Positions 9,856 through 20,829 of a stretch of DNA of 64,000 nucleotides are shown piece by piece. Source of the DNA: Methanosarcina barkeri 3 (GTDB lineage Archaea; Halobacteriota; Methanosarcinia; Methanosarcinales; Methanosarcinaceae); NCBI RefSeq assembly GCF_000970305.1, contig NZ_CP009517.1, positions 124,001 to 188,000 of the forward strand. Reading direction: 5' to 3'. The translations under genes were made by a program, and so were the position numbers. The notes beneath the pieces were generated by a model, which had not been told where the DNA came from, made no database searches, and saw only the letters and a program-made list of their open reading frames with translations. The stretch's first letter is position 1; the number at the start of each line of letters is the position of its first letter.

Positions 9856-10551
9856 TTAAGAATAAATTAGTAAACTCTTAGCCCAATCTTCATTTTCTAT
9901 ATCGTAAATTGCAAAATTTGATGCTGTAAATCTTATCAGTTCGGCAATGTCCTTATCAAAGAAATCTTCTGCGAGCTCTTTCATAACGATATGAGGACTT
10001 TTTTTAGAAAAGTTGTATTTTTTAGAATTTGTCAAATTTCTATGCTTCAAATAAGTACGCACCACAACAGTCTCGATGTTTTGAGGAACAGTTATCAGTT
10101 TAGCTTTTATACAACCATATTTTCCGACTTTCTGAAATATAAAAACTCCATCTTTTTCACAATACAAAGGTAATTTTTGGAATTTTCTTTTGTTTGTAGC
10201 CAGTAATCCCAATGTTTTTTGGACCTTCGTGTATAAATCCCCATACTCCACACCATCGTCATCCAGAACGAGAAGTATACCAATCTCGTCTTGATGTGTC
10301 CCCAGTAAGTCCGAAATGACGTCTGGAAACAGTTTTTCATGTATGCCTGGTTTTCCAGAGTCTCCAAATATAACTAAATCATATTCATTATTGTAATAAT
10401 TAAAGCAACTGTCTTCAAGGATTTTTGTTTCTAATTCATTAAATGTGCGGCCAATCATTGAATAAATTTTTTTATTCATTTTTGGGCATTTATTGAACAT
10501 TTCTTCAAAGAATAGCACATCATTAGTGCCTTCGCATATAATAATGTTCAA
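9856..10551 (-). CDS. TOPRIM-like protein (DUF3226/OLD-type), partner of the adjacent ATPase
   Basis: The 231-residue protein begins MNIIICEGTNDVLFFEEMF; Glu7 in the CEGTND turn matches the conserved TOPRIM glutamate. VLDDDG at residues 95-100 supplies the Asp-x-Asp pair after a hydrophobic strand. TOPRIM domains of this kind act as metal-dependent nucleases or nucleotidyl-transfer centres in OLD, Gabija and related defence proteins. The gene starts 1 bp after the stop of the upstream ATPase gene, so they form an operon. In OLD nucleases these two domains are fused; here they are separate, as in PARIS (AriA/AriB). Assignment to a named system is inference. Confidence 0.75.
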   Translation of the reverse strand: MNIIICEGTNDVLFFEEMFNKCPKMNKKIYSMIGRTFNELETKILEDSCFNYYNNEYDLVIFGDSGKPGIHEKLFPDVISDLLGTHQDEIGILLVLDDDGVEYGDLYTKVQKTLGLLATNKRKFQKLPLYCEKDGVFIFQKVGKYGCIKAKLITVPQNIETVVVRTYLKHRNLTNSKKYNFSKKSPHIVMKELAEDFFDKDIAELIRFTASNFAIYDIENEDWAKSLLIYS

Positions 10552-10552
10552 T

Positions 10553-11788
10553 TTAATGCCCCCGCAAATCCCGTTTTATTGTTTTAATTTCATCATGTGC
10601 TTCTTCTCCAGAAAAAACTTGCCTTTCAATTTCTCCATCGTATAATCTACGTAATTTAATGATGTTTATAGAATCAATTGCCCCTTTTTTTCCAGCTTTC
10701 TTTAATAAATATTCGATTAATTCTGAACTATGAGTAGATATAAAAAATTGAGAGTTTTCAGAGTGGGATACAATTTCATCAGCTAAAATATCTAAGTACC
10801 CAGGGTGCATCGATACTTCAGGTTCTTCAAAAACAACTACTCCATTGTTTATCAACGGTGCCACGAATGCAAGTTTTAATAACGCTTTGAACCCATCACC
10901 CATAAATGTTAAGGGCAATGGTTCATCCAAATTCTTTAGCAGGATGAATAACTCTCCATCAATTTCTCTTACATCTTCAAAGTAGGAGATCCGATTTTTT
11001 AGATATGCAAGTACATTTTCCAATCTTTTTGTTTCAACCAGTTTTATATAAAGTGATGAAATATCTTCCGCTATTTTCGGAGAACTTATCATAAAAGGAA
11101 TAACGTATGCAGATTTATTTTGTTCCTGATAAATAGGTAACGGATTGCGATCTCCAAGGATATCTGTCTTAAAATACACAGAAATTAATTTTTTATTCAA
11201 CTTTGACAATAAGAATATCTTTTCAGATTCAGTAAAATCTTTCCTCATTTTTTCTCTTCGAGAGGTGATTTTATCCGAAATATCGTTCAAGATATATTGT
11301 ATTTTTTTATCATCGGTTTTTATTTTTTCAGTTCGTTGAAGTTCGTTTATTAATTTAAATAGATTATACTCATAATCTTTTGTTGATTCTAATATTTCAT
11401 ATCCAACTATTTCTTTAAATGAAAGTAAAAAATTTTCGAAAAACTCAGCCACTTCGATTGGATAATTGTTATCACAGTATAATATATCAAGTTCTAAATT
11501 TTTATTGCCAGATAACTTTAATATTAGTTCAGATTTAGTTCCTTTTTTGTACATTAAATACTTAAAGCTGTTATCGTTTGAGACGTAATTAAAATTTGTA
11601 TTTAAAGCATCTTCATAATCATTAAGTGAGGAAAGAGTTACCCAAATTGATTCTAATATAGAAGATTTTCCAGTATTATTTGGGCCCACTATTATATTTA
11701 TTGAATTGCAGGGGAAATTAATTTCTTCAATGCCTCTATAATGTTTAATTTCCACATCAGTTATCATATCCATTAGATCCGCATCCAT
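10553..11788 (-). CDS. OLD/AriA-like ABC-type ATPase (AAA_21/AAA_15)
   Basis: The 411-residue ATPase has Walker A GPNNTGKSS at residues 35-43, an inserted coiled-coil or helical region (about 100-270), a signature-like GDGFKALLKLAF, Walker B VVVFEEPEVSMHPG and an H-loop FISTHSSELI. This is the SMC/RecF-like ATPase family used as sensor or motor in OLD, retron, PARIS and Septu-like anti-phage systems. The gene lies directly upstream of a TOPRIM protein (1-bp gap). AT-rich composition and position inside an accessory stretch fit a transferred defence module. The start may be Met1, Met6 or Met8. Confidence 0.88.
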   Translation of the reverse strand: MDADLMDMITDVEIKHYRGIEEINFPCNSINIIVGPNNTGKSSILESIWVTLSSLNDYEDALNTNFNYVSNDNSFKYLMYKKGTKSELILKLSGNKNLELDILYCDNNYPIEVAEFFENFLLSFKEIVGYEILESTKDYEYNLFKLINELQRTEKIKTDDKKIQYILNDISDKITSRREKMRKDFTESEKIFLLSKLNKKLISVYFKTDILGDRNPLPIYQEQNKSAYVIPFMISSPKIAEDISSLYIKLVETKRLENVLAYLKNRISYFEDVREIDGELFILLKNLDEPLPLTFMGDGFKALLKLAFVAPLINNGVVVFEEPEVSMHPGYLDILADEIVSHSENSQFFISTHSSELIEYLLKKAGKKGAIDSINIIKLRRLYDGEIERQVFSGEEAHDEIKTIKRDLRGH

Positions 11789-12304
11789 TAATAAAACTAT
11801 ACAATATATCTATTCGACTCATTACTTAATTATTTTTTCAATAATGTGAAGGTTCCATGACAATATTATTACGCCAAGCTTTAATAAAATTACGCCAAAT
11901 CATAAGTTCGTAAAAATATTTGATTCTGGGCAAAATACTTATAAAATTGTCATATTTATGATATAATTCCAAGCCACATGTATGATATTCATTTTTACAG
12001 GCAACACATGTTAAAAATATTTACAGTCATCGGATACTAATTTGCTCCTGTTTTTTGTAATTTAACATATGATGTTTAACACATATTCTCAAGACTTCAC
12101 CGCAGACGAAGACTTTATAAAACCTGTTTAACAATGTATCTAAAACGTCTTAATTATTTTTCCCCAATAATTAAACTAATCCTTATACATTCCACACCCG
12201 ATTTTTGACACCTTTCTTTCAGAGAGAAAACACCCGTTAACTTGACACAACCTAAAAACACAATAAATAAATCTTAACCACTCTTTCTCTTTCTTGGTGT
12301 CACA
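11789..12304. other. Intergenic region
   Basis: These 516 bp separate the divergent ATPase and lipoprotein genes. ATTACGCCAA occurs twice (about 11868 and 11889), and TATA-like sequences occur in both directions. No coding frame is supported. Confidence 0.5.
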
Positions 12305-12640
12305 ATGAGAAAACTGTTAATTATCTTGATATTTTTTATAATATTTTCCTCTGGCTGCGCTTCAAAAGAAACAAAATACGTTCGCAGTGGGGAAGATCGA
12401 GAATACGTAACGTTATCATCGGATGGGTCTGCTTTTTACCACACTGGAGGATTGGAAAACTATAAGGGAACATGGAAAGAAGTAGAAGGCCAATATGGAG
12501 AGAATGAAATCACAGTATTCTTGGACGATGGATCAAGTTTAGTATTTAGACAAAAGCAGGATGATAAAGACATATTACTGTTAAAGGTTCCAATAGAGAA
12601 TAATAATGGTGGAGTAGAAAGATATTATAAAGAAGATTAA
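12305..12640 (+). CDS. Small predicted lipoprotein
   Basis: The 111-residue protein has a typical lipoprotein signal: MRK, a hydrophobic stretch of about 15 residues, then a lipobox ending SSGC with Cys18. The mature part is short and beta-rich (YVTLSSDGSAFYHTGGL, then FLDDGSSLVFRQ), like small surface proteins of the lipocalin or DUF4923 type, but no family is assigned. It is probably anchored to the outer face of the membrane. It stands alone. Confidence 0.75.
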   Translation: MRKLLIILIFFIIFSSGCASKETKYVRSGEDREYVTLSSDGSAFYHTGGLENYKGTWKEVEGQYGENEITVFLDDGSSLVFRQKQDDKDILLLKVPIENNNGGVERYYKED

Positions 12641-13134
12641 AGTTGACTTCTTTTAAATGTAATTAGTATATATCCAATTAATATTTTAACCTTGCAAAAG
12701 CGTTACTCATTTATTCCTATATTTTGTATCAATTTGGCATCGTTTCTCAAAATATTATATGATGTCCTCATTTGATTCAAACAAGTATATATCTTGCAAT
12801 ATATTTTCTCTCAGCTTGTATTTTTACAGAACGAGCCGATAAAAATAATAATGTTCGTCTATATGCGAACAAATTAAAAGTGTATAAAATTCACTTTCGC
12901 GCTAAATCATCCCAAAAGTTTTTAAATAAACATGTATATTATGTACAATATATAAAAGAAGGTATTATTATGTAATTACAAAAATCAATCATTATTTGAG
13001 GACGATAGCTCCTACAACTACCGCCACTCAGAAAAACAATATCGTATCCATCAAAATCTAGGATACGTCATCAGAAAACAATGTTATATACAATTTTCTA
13101 GTATATAATTTTGATGGCACTCTAGTTTTTATTA
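12641..13134. other. Intergenic region, no supported gene
   Basis: A 67-codon plus-strand frame at 12772-12975 lacks a ribosome-binding site and protein-like composition. The sequence is AT-rich. Confidence 0.45.
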
Positions 13135-13368
13135 GTGGATACTTTATTGTTCGTACTGAAAGAAGACAGAAAACCAATCAGTAAGGGTTGGGAAAATCAA
13201 ATTAAGTATTCACAAAACATGATATTAACATTAAAAGAATTTTCCATTATGGGAGTCTTAATCGAAGGATTCTACCTAAACGCGAACATACAAGAAGCTA
13301 AGATTTTCTTCATTGCGTTGGTAGTAATTGTCATCGCATGGGCATACATTGTTAAGTCATATAAATGA
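13135..13368 (+). CDS. Possible small membrane protein
   Basis: A 77-codon frame from GTG encodes a charged N-terminus and a C-terminal hydrophobic helix (IFFIALVVIVIAWAYIV) ending in basic residues. This is a topology typical of small membrane proteins. No ribosome-binding site precedes the GTG, and the family is not recognised, so the gene is uncertain. Confidence 0.4.
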   Translation: MDTLLFVLKEDRKPISKGWENQIKYSQNMILTLKEFSIMGVLIEGFYLNANIQEAKIFFIALVVIVIAWAYIVKSYK

Positions 13369-14281
13369 TTTAACAACTTCCTATTTTTTTTAACTGATAA
13401 CTTGCACAATGCAGGTAATTTAAAAATAACTTCAGTATTATTTATATCTATGGATTTTAATATTCATGAAATGTTCTAAACTTGATCTTTCCTTGATTTT
13501 CATCTTGCACAAAATCTCCCTCATCTGCACAAAAAGTAGAGGAAATTAGGGACTTTTTGTGCAAAGCCGAAAAAGGCCAAAAAATTGAATAACAGTTTCA
13601 TTTAGTACGAAGAGTAGTTTTCCTGATTTTAAAGTAAGAGTTATATGAAAATTTCTCTAAATTTATTTATATCAGCAGTTTAAATTTAGAAATCATATAC
13701 AAACTTGTTTCAAAATATTTTTCATATTTAGGACCTATATGGCTGAACCGAGAAGTCAGTAACGTTAAACCTTCAACTACTTAAAATACTAAATTATATA
13801 ACGTCAAAAATACTTGGTTTTGTACTTAAAAGCGTAAATCTAATATTATAAATAAGAAACGTAAATCCTAATATTATAAATGGATAGAATTTCGTAGAGA
13901 TATTTCAAAGAGATAATGAATTGCAACTTGTAACTCTCTATTGAAATTCTCATAATATATTATAGACTTTGAAGTGCTTTTTTGAATACTGTATCCTAAG
14001 TAGAAATATTATACTCTCGTACTTATGACACCAATAAAATATTAGTTTTGATATTAGCTTATGTAAAAAATAACATTCGATAAAGTGAACAAGCTTCAAA
14101 TCGTGAGTGCCTGTAAATATAGATTACATTAAAATAGAAGATGAATTGAATACGGTTAAGTAACGGGATAAAGTTTACATCTGCAGAATGAAAAAGTAAG
14201 GATTGGGAGCAATCATCTGTCCTTACTGGTGTGTAACTATGTCTCCTCCTATCGGAAAAGAGACTTTAACGGTGAATTCTA
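13369..14281. other. AT-rich intergenic region with hairpin
   Basis: Apart from the hairpin at 13527-13562, no gene is supported over 0.9 kb upstream of the Trm112-like gene. ATATTATAAAT direct repeats occur near 13843 and 13873 (AAACGTAAATCCTAATATTA type). Confidence 0.5.
13527..13562. repeat. Perfect 11-bp stem hairpin of the GCACAAAAAGT type
   Basis: GCACAAAAAGT at 13527 pairs with ACTTTTTGTGC ending at 13562 across a 14-nt loop. The right arm continues into GCAAAGCCG, the inverse of CGGCTTTGCACAAAA at 7062-7076. GCACAAAAAG also occurs near 2846, so this is a dispersed motif. It could be a terminator or a mobile-repeat remnant. Confidence 0.6.
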
Positions 14282-14464
14282 ATGAAAAAAAATCTTATGG
14301 ATATTCTGGCCTGCCCTATATGTAAGGGCGATCTGATTTTGAACGTAGTAGAAGAAAATGAAGAAGAGGTCATATCCGGAACTCTCTACTGCCCTGTATG
14401 CAAAGAGCACTATCCCATTGATGAGGGGATTCCAAACTTACTTCCTCCTGACCTTAGAAACTGA
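14282..14464 (+). CDS. Trm112-family zinc-ribbon protein
   Basis: The 60-residue protein has CPIC and CPVC pairs (residues 11-14 and 38-41) and the closing signature HYPIDEGIPNLLP, diagnostic of Trm112p-like (UPF0434) proteins. In archaea Trm112 activates several SAM-dependent methyltransferases acting on tRNA, rRNA and release factor. The next gene follows 14 bp later on the same strand, probably in the same transcript. Confidence 0.9.
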   Translation: MKKNLMDILACPICKGDLILNVVEENEEEVISGTLYCPVCKEHYPIDEGIPNLLPPDLRN

Positions 14465-14478
14465 TATGAGGGTTAAAC

Positions 14479-15225
14479 TTGCAGCAGACATTCCAGAATG
14501 TTATTATCAACAGACAGGAAATAAACTCAATTGAGTTTGAAAAAGAAAGTGTTGAGATTTCTCTTTCTCCAGGCGGAGAAGAAACCTTTGAGATCCTGAT
14601 CACAAACTACGGGTCACCTACGCATATTCATTTCTCGGTAAGTGATGAACTGAAAGGTCAGATCGCTTTTCTGAGGGACAATCCATATGTGCTTCAGAAA
14701 GAATATATTTCTGTAGCTGCAAGAATCCCGCAAGAAGGCAGGGTGCTTACAAAAGGGCAGATCTATATCACAGCAGGTTACGGCTCAATAAAGAAAGGTT
14801 TTCCGGTCCAGCTTGGAAAAATTGATTCAAAGTCGCAGGAGCACTCCGATGATGAGTCCCGTATAGGGAATCAGGAAGAGAAATTGATTTCTCAAAGATC
14901 CTCAGTTATACTACCTGTAAAGAAGCTTTCTCACTCGAGATCAGAAAGAGGATTTGGCGACTTTTCATCTTTTATCCGTAGAAGCTTTACAGGAAGCTTT
15001 TCAACCACAGAAAGAAAGATTCCCAAAAGTGTAAGTGAAAACGAAAAATTACCTCTGAATATTGCTTTTGGAGGCTTTTTGCTACTTGTATGCTTATTCT
15101 TCCTCTACTTTATACTGCCATCGAGCCTTCAGTTCGAAGTCAGCTTTGCCCAGTCGCTTTTGTTTTCAATACTATTTGTGACCTGTATGATATATATTCT
15201 GCTAAAAATTGCAGAAGAGAGCTAA
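14479..15225 (+). CDS. Archaeal membrane-anchored beta-domain protein (DUF7524-like)
   Basis: The 248-residue protein starts at TTG 14479, preceded by GAGGG 5-9 bp upstream; the ATG at 14466 is in another frame and soon stops. Residues 1-115 form an Ig-like or COG1361-type beta domain (VEISLSPGGEETFEILITNYG). A charged linker follows, with two C-terminal transmembrane helices (about 193-216 and 220-243). It is probably a membrane protein with a large soluble N-terminal domain. DUF7524 is my best guess and not verified. Confidence 0.7.
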   Translation: MQQTFQNVIINRQEINSIEFEKESVEISLSPGGEETFEILITNYGSPTHIHFSVSDELKGQIAFLRDNPYVLQKEYISVAARIPQEGRVLTKGQIYITAGYGSIKKGFPVQLGKIDSKSQEHSDDESRIGNQEEKLISQRSSVILPVKKLSHSRSERGFGDFSSFIRRSFTGSFSTTERKIPKSVSENEKLPLNIAFGGFLLLVCLFFLYFILPSSLQFEVSFAQSLLFSILFVTCMIYILLKIAEES

Positions 15226-17584
<2,359 letters not shown>

Positions 17585-17613
17585 ATAACAGATAACGTCA
17601 GCAAATAAATAAT

Positions 17614-17698
17614 GTCGATAAATGAATGATGTCGATAAATGAATGATGTCGATAAATGAATGATGTCGATAAATGAATGATGTCGATAAATGAATAAC
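17614..17698 (+). repeat. Five-copy 17-bp tandem repeat after pyrG
   Basis: GTCGATAAATGAATGAT units start at 17614, 17631, 17648, 17665 and 17682, followed by degenerate copies to about 17715. They lie directly after the pyrG stop. All frames through it are short. Confidence 0.85.
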
Positions 17699-17971
17699 GC
17701 CGATAAATAAAACCATGCCGGATAAAGCAGGCAGAGGTTATTTTAGGGGATTTATCACTAACTCCCTTTTTTGTAAAGATTATAATCGTATAGGAGAAGT
17801 TCAAACTTTAATCTAATCAGATACTCTGCCAAAAAGATTTATTCGGTGGGAAACTGATAAATACTTTTAAAATTGAAAAAGGTAGATTATGCGACATCTA
17901 TTGAGGCATCTTATAGAAATAATGCTTTTACAGATATCGCAACTTCATCAAAATCTATGAAGGTACTAATT

Positions 17972-18106
17972 ATGGCAATGTCTAAAAAAGATCTGGATAA
18001 GAAGAAAATCGCTAAGAGAGAAAAACTTGAGGAGCTTGAAAAACAGGCTTCTGCAGGCAGCAAGGACGCCAAGAAGAAGCTTGCAAAGGAAAAGAAGAAA
18101 AAATAA
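17972..18106 (+). CDS. Small lysine-rich protein
   Basis: From ATG 17972 (AAGGT 8-12 bp upstream) the product is 44 residues, about 40% lysine (MAMSKKDLDKKKIAKREKLE and a KKLAKEKKKK tail). Starts at 17957 or 17873 would add up to 33 residues without lysine bias, so the short form is preferred. It could be a nucleic-acid-binding or ribosome-associated peptide; no family is recognised. Confidence 0.6.
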   Translation: MAMSKKDLDKKKIAKREKLEELEKQASAGSKDAKKKLAKEKKKK

Positions 18107-18782
18107 TTCTTTATAATTCTTTATAATTCTTTGTATAATTCTTTGTAATGTATTTCTTTTCTATATGGCGTAAGAAGATCCGGGGACTCTTCACCCCGAT
18201 CGACACCAATTTTTATTTTCAAGATCGTACTAAAAGTGATCTAAAGTTATGTTACCTATCTCAAAACTTTTACATTTCTAAATCCTTACTTGTCTACTAT
18301 TGAATCTTTTACATCTCTAAATCCTTAATTTTCTATTATTGAATTTTATTGTCATTTAATTCTTTGTTCTCACGGACTTTTCCTATCATTCCATAATCTG
18401 ATTACTCTTCAAAAAAAACTATTCAAGATAGTATATTATAAAGGCATTGGGAAGTGCTAATTAAGATCAAGATTTAAAAAGAAATACAATTAAATAGAGT
18501 CAATAGTTACATAATCTCATTAGCTGAGTATGTCAAGCCCTTGTTTAAGATCCATTACTTAAGTCGATTGATTAGTTCCATTTTTAAGTCAATACTCTTG
18601 ACTGAACTGACTTATTAAAAAGCAGGATAAGACAGCGGGTACAAGTTATACTGGTATGCTCCGCGTGTAATTAATATAGAAATAAAGTACAGTGATGTCC
18701 AGAAAGTTGAGCTCGCCTCAAGAAAAAAACTATATAAAGAGTTGATACCACGATCGAGCTGATAATCAAAGCCTTCTGGCTG
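18107..18782. other. Intergenic region upstream of carS
   Basis: After the lysine-rich gene come TTCTTTATAA repeats (18108-18150), an ACATTTCTAAATCCTTA / ACATCTCTAAATCCTTA pair near 18269 and 18310, and AT-rich sequence. Codons 18753-18782 read in frame with carS as ELIIKAFWL and are probably the true carS 5' end. Confidence 0.5.
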
Positions 18783-19310
18783 ATGCTTCCTGCATACCTT
18801 CCCAATCCTTTTGCAGCTGTTTTCGGCGGCGGAAAACCAATTGACGGAGGAAGGACTTTAAAGGACGGAAGAAGGATTATAGGAGATGGAAAAACCTACA
18901 GAGGACTTTTTTCAGGCATTTTTTTCGGAGTGCTTGCAGGTAGTATCCAGATCTGGCTGAGTTCAAAAGGCTTCGAGATTCTGGGAGTCGAGATGCCAGC
19001 CTTCGGCCCAAATTATACTGAGGCTTTCAAAGTTGTTCTTGCCCTTGCCTGCGGCTCGCTTTTCGGGGATATGTTCAAGAGCTTCTTCAAGCGCAGGATG
19101 GGTATGAAAAGGGGAGCTCCGCTTCCACTTGTAGATCAGCTGGACTTCGTAATCGGAGCCTGGGTTTTTGTATACCTTACAGCTCCGGAATGGTTTGTGA
19201 GCAATTTTACGCCCTCGATAATGATAATCATCCTTATAGCGACACCTCTGCTGCATCTTACAACAAACATAATCGGATACGTTACAGGTATAAAGAAAGA
19301 ACCATGGTAA
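18783..19310 (+). CDS. carS: CDP-archaeol synthase
   Basis: The protein matches CarS (DUF46/COG0575-like): GGGKPIDGGRTLKDGRRIIG, GDGKTYRG, LFGDMFKSFFKRRMGMKRG and PLVDQLDFVIGAW are the archaeal signature segments, with four or more membrane helices. It activates unsaturated archaetidic acid with CTP for archaeal phospholipid synthesis at the membrane. The ATG at 18783 is the first in frame, but the preceding codons encode ELIIKAFWL, which completes the usual first transmembrane helix. No ATG, GTG or TTG exists upstream before the in-frame stop near 18740. Confidence 0.92.
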   Translation: MLPAYLPNPFAAVFGGGKPIDGGRTLKDGRRIIGDGKTYRGLFSGIFFGVLAGSIQIWLSSKGFEILGVEMPAFGPNYTEAFKVVLALACGSLFGDMFKSFFKRRMGMKRGAPLPLVDQLDFVIGAWVFVYLTAPEWFVSNFTPSIMIIILIATPLLHLTTNIIGYVTGIKKEPW

Positions 19311-19469
19311 AAAAGAATCGTGGCAACTTTCAAAATATATATATTTTGTGCAGTCACATGAATTTATACAGTTATTAATAAAATAATATTAATAAAGTAA
19401 TAAAATCTGATATGTTGCAAGGCAACATTTAATAGAAAATAGCTAATAAGGCTGCAAACCGGTGAGACC

Positions 19470-20027
19470 ATGAACAAATCGGAAACCAAAAATGAGTTAG
19501 AGACACAAAAACAGGAACTGATCGCAGCCCTCAAGGCCTGCGGAGCTATCCGCTACGGAAATTTCACGCTTGCCTCGGGAAAAAAGAGTAAGTATTACAT
19601 AGATATCAAAAAAGCAAGTACCGACCCTAAAACCCTGAAACTTATAGCACGACAGGCAGCATTCAGGATAAAACAGATGGATGTGAACATAGTAGCAGGA
19701 GTAGAACTTGGAGGTGTGCCTCTTGCGACTGCAGCTTCCATAGAAACCGAACTTCCCCTGCTTATAGTCAGGAAAGCTATAAAGGACTACGGTACTAAGA
19801 GCAGGTTTGTAGGTGACATTGAACCGAAAGACAGACTTGTAATGCTAGAAGACGTAACTACAAGCGGAGGTTCGGTCAGGAACGCAATTGAGGTTGTCAG
19901 GGAAACCGGAGCAAATGTCAAGTACGTAATCAGTGTCGTGGACAGAGAAGAAGGAGCAACTGAAAACTTAAAAGAGGTAGATGTGGAACTTGTTCCTCTT
20001 GTGAGTGCAAGCGATCTCTTAAAGTAA
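19470..20027 (+). CDS. pyrE: Orotate phosphoribosyltransferase
   Basis: The 185-residue enzyme has the PRPP-binding loop VMLEDVTTSGGSVRNAI near residues 127-143 and the orotate-binding N-terminal part (IRYGNFTLASGKKSKYYIDI). It makes orotidine 5'-phosphate from orotate and PRPP in UMP synthesis. The N-terminal 15 residues are polar and specific to this lineage. GGTGAG precedes the ATG. It converges on the carboxymuconolactone decarboxylase-family gene 30 bp downstream. Confidence 0.95.
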   Translation: MNKSETKNELETQKQELIAALKACGAIRYGNFTLASGKKSKYYIDIKKASTDPKTLKLIARQAAFRIKQMDVNIVAGVELGGVPLATAASIETELPLLIVRKAIKDYGTKSRFVGDIEPKDRLVMLEDVTTSGGSVRNAIEVVRETGANVKYVISVVDREEGATENLKEVDVELVPLVSASDLLK

Positions 20028-20057
20028 GGAAAGTGCAAGAGCACATTCCTGGAAGTT

Positions 20058-20399
20058 TCAGATTTTACCTTCAAATCCATCAATTGCTGCAGGAAGGCAC
20101 TCAAGAACGTTAGCAAAACCGGAGTGATGAAGGTTCAGTACCACTGCAGCAATAATTTCTTCACGAGCTGCACCCTCGTTTTTTGCCATCATTGCATGCA
20201 TCTGTACGCCTCTTGGATTTCGATTCGCAGTCTGGATAGCTATGTTGATCAACTGCTTTGTTCTGGCATCAAGGCCCTTTAATGCTTTCTGGGCTTCGAT
20301 AAGGTCATTAAAACGTGCTGCTACTTCCGGACATTCTTTCTGGAAAACTTCATATGGATTTTGGTTCGTATTTTTCATCTCCTGAAAGAATCTAATCAT
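20058..20399 (-). CDS. Carboxymuconolactone decarboxylase-family protein
   Basis: The 113-residue protein has the CMD fold: LDARTKQLINIAIQTANRNP, then QMHAMMAKNEGAAREEIIAA, then LNLHHSG. AhpD-type members carry a CxxC redox pair before the His; here the position reads NRNPRGVQMH with no cysteine. It is therefore not a thiol peroxidase of the AhpD kind and is probably a decarboxylase-like or uncharacterised member. Stands alone on the minus strand. A start at Met8 is possible. Confidence 0.85.
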   Translation of the reverse strand: MIRFFQEMKNTNQNPYEVFQKECPEVAARFNDLIEAQKALKGLDARTKQLINIAIQTANRNPRGVQMHAMMAKNEGAAREEIIAAVVLNLHHSGFANVLECLPAAIDGFEGKI

Positions 20400-20829
20400 T
20401 ATTACTTTATAAAAATTAGGTTTTTCATCTAAAAGAAAGTACGTGTTTTCATCCTGCTAAAAAAAACCGGGTATTCGGTTCGAAGAAACTGAATTTCTAC
20501 CATTGGAAAAACTGGAGTAAAAATATGAAATCAATCTCAAAAAGGAAAATTATTAGTTGGATTTGAAGCCTGACAATGACAAGATATTTATTAGAAGAAA
20601 TAGAGAATTAGGAAGTCCTTCAGTACATTCCTTATTAAATGTATTTGGTTAAATTGCTAACAAATTATCAATAAAAAGAGACAGCTGTATAAAGCAGTAT
20701 TGAAAGGTTTTGAGGACTGAAATTCATTACCTTTTTCTTATCTCACCTATTTCACCTTATATCAGTACATATTGAAACCATACTTATACTTGAATGTAAA
20801 AGGAATCTTTTTAAAACAGGAGAATAAAA
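20400..20829. other. Intergenic region upstream of purD
   Basis: No gene is seen. The region contains the divergent promoters for the minus-strand CMD gene and purD. An A-rich AGGAGAATAAAA precedes the purD ATG. Confidence 0.5.

Noticed and set aside
12772-12975. 67-codon plus-strand frame
   Set aside because: No ribosome-binding site; amino-acid composition follows base composition; no recognisable domain.
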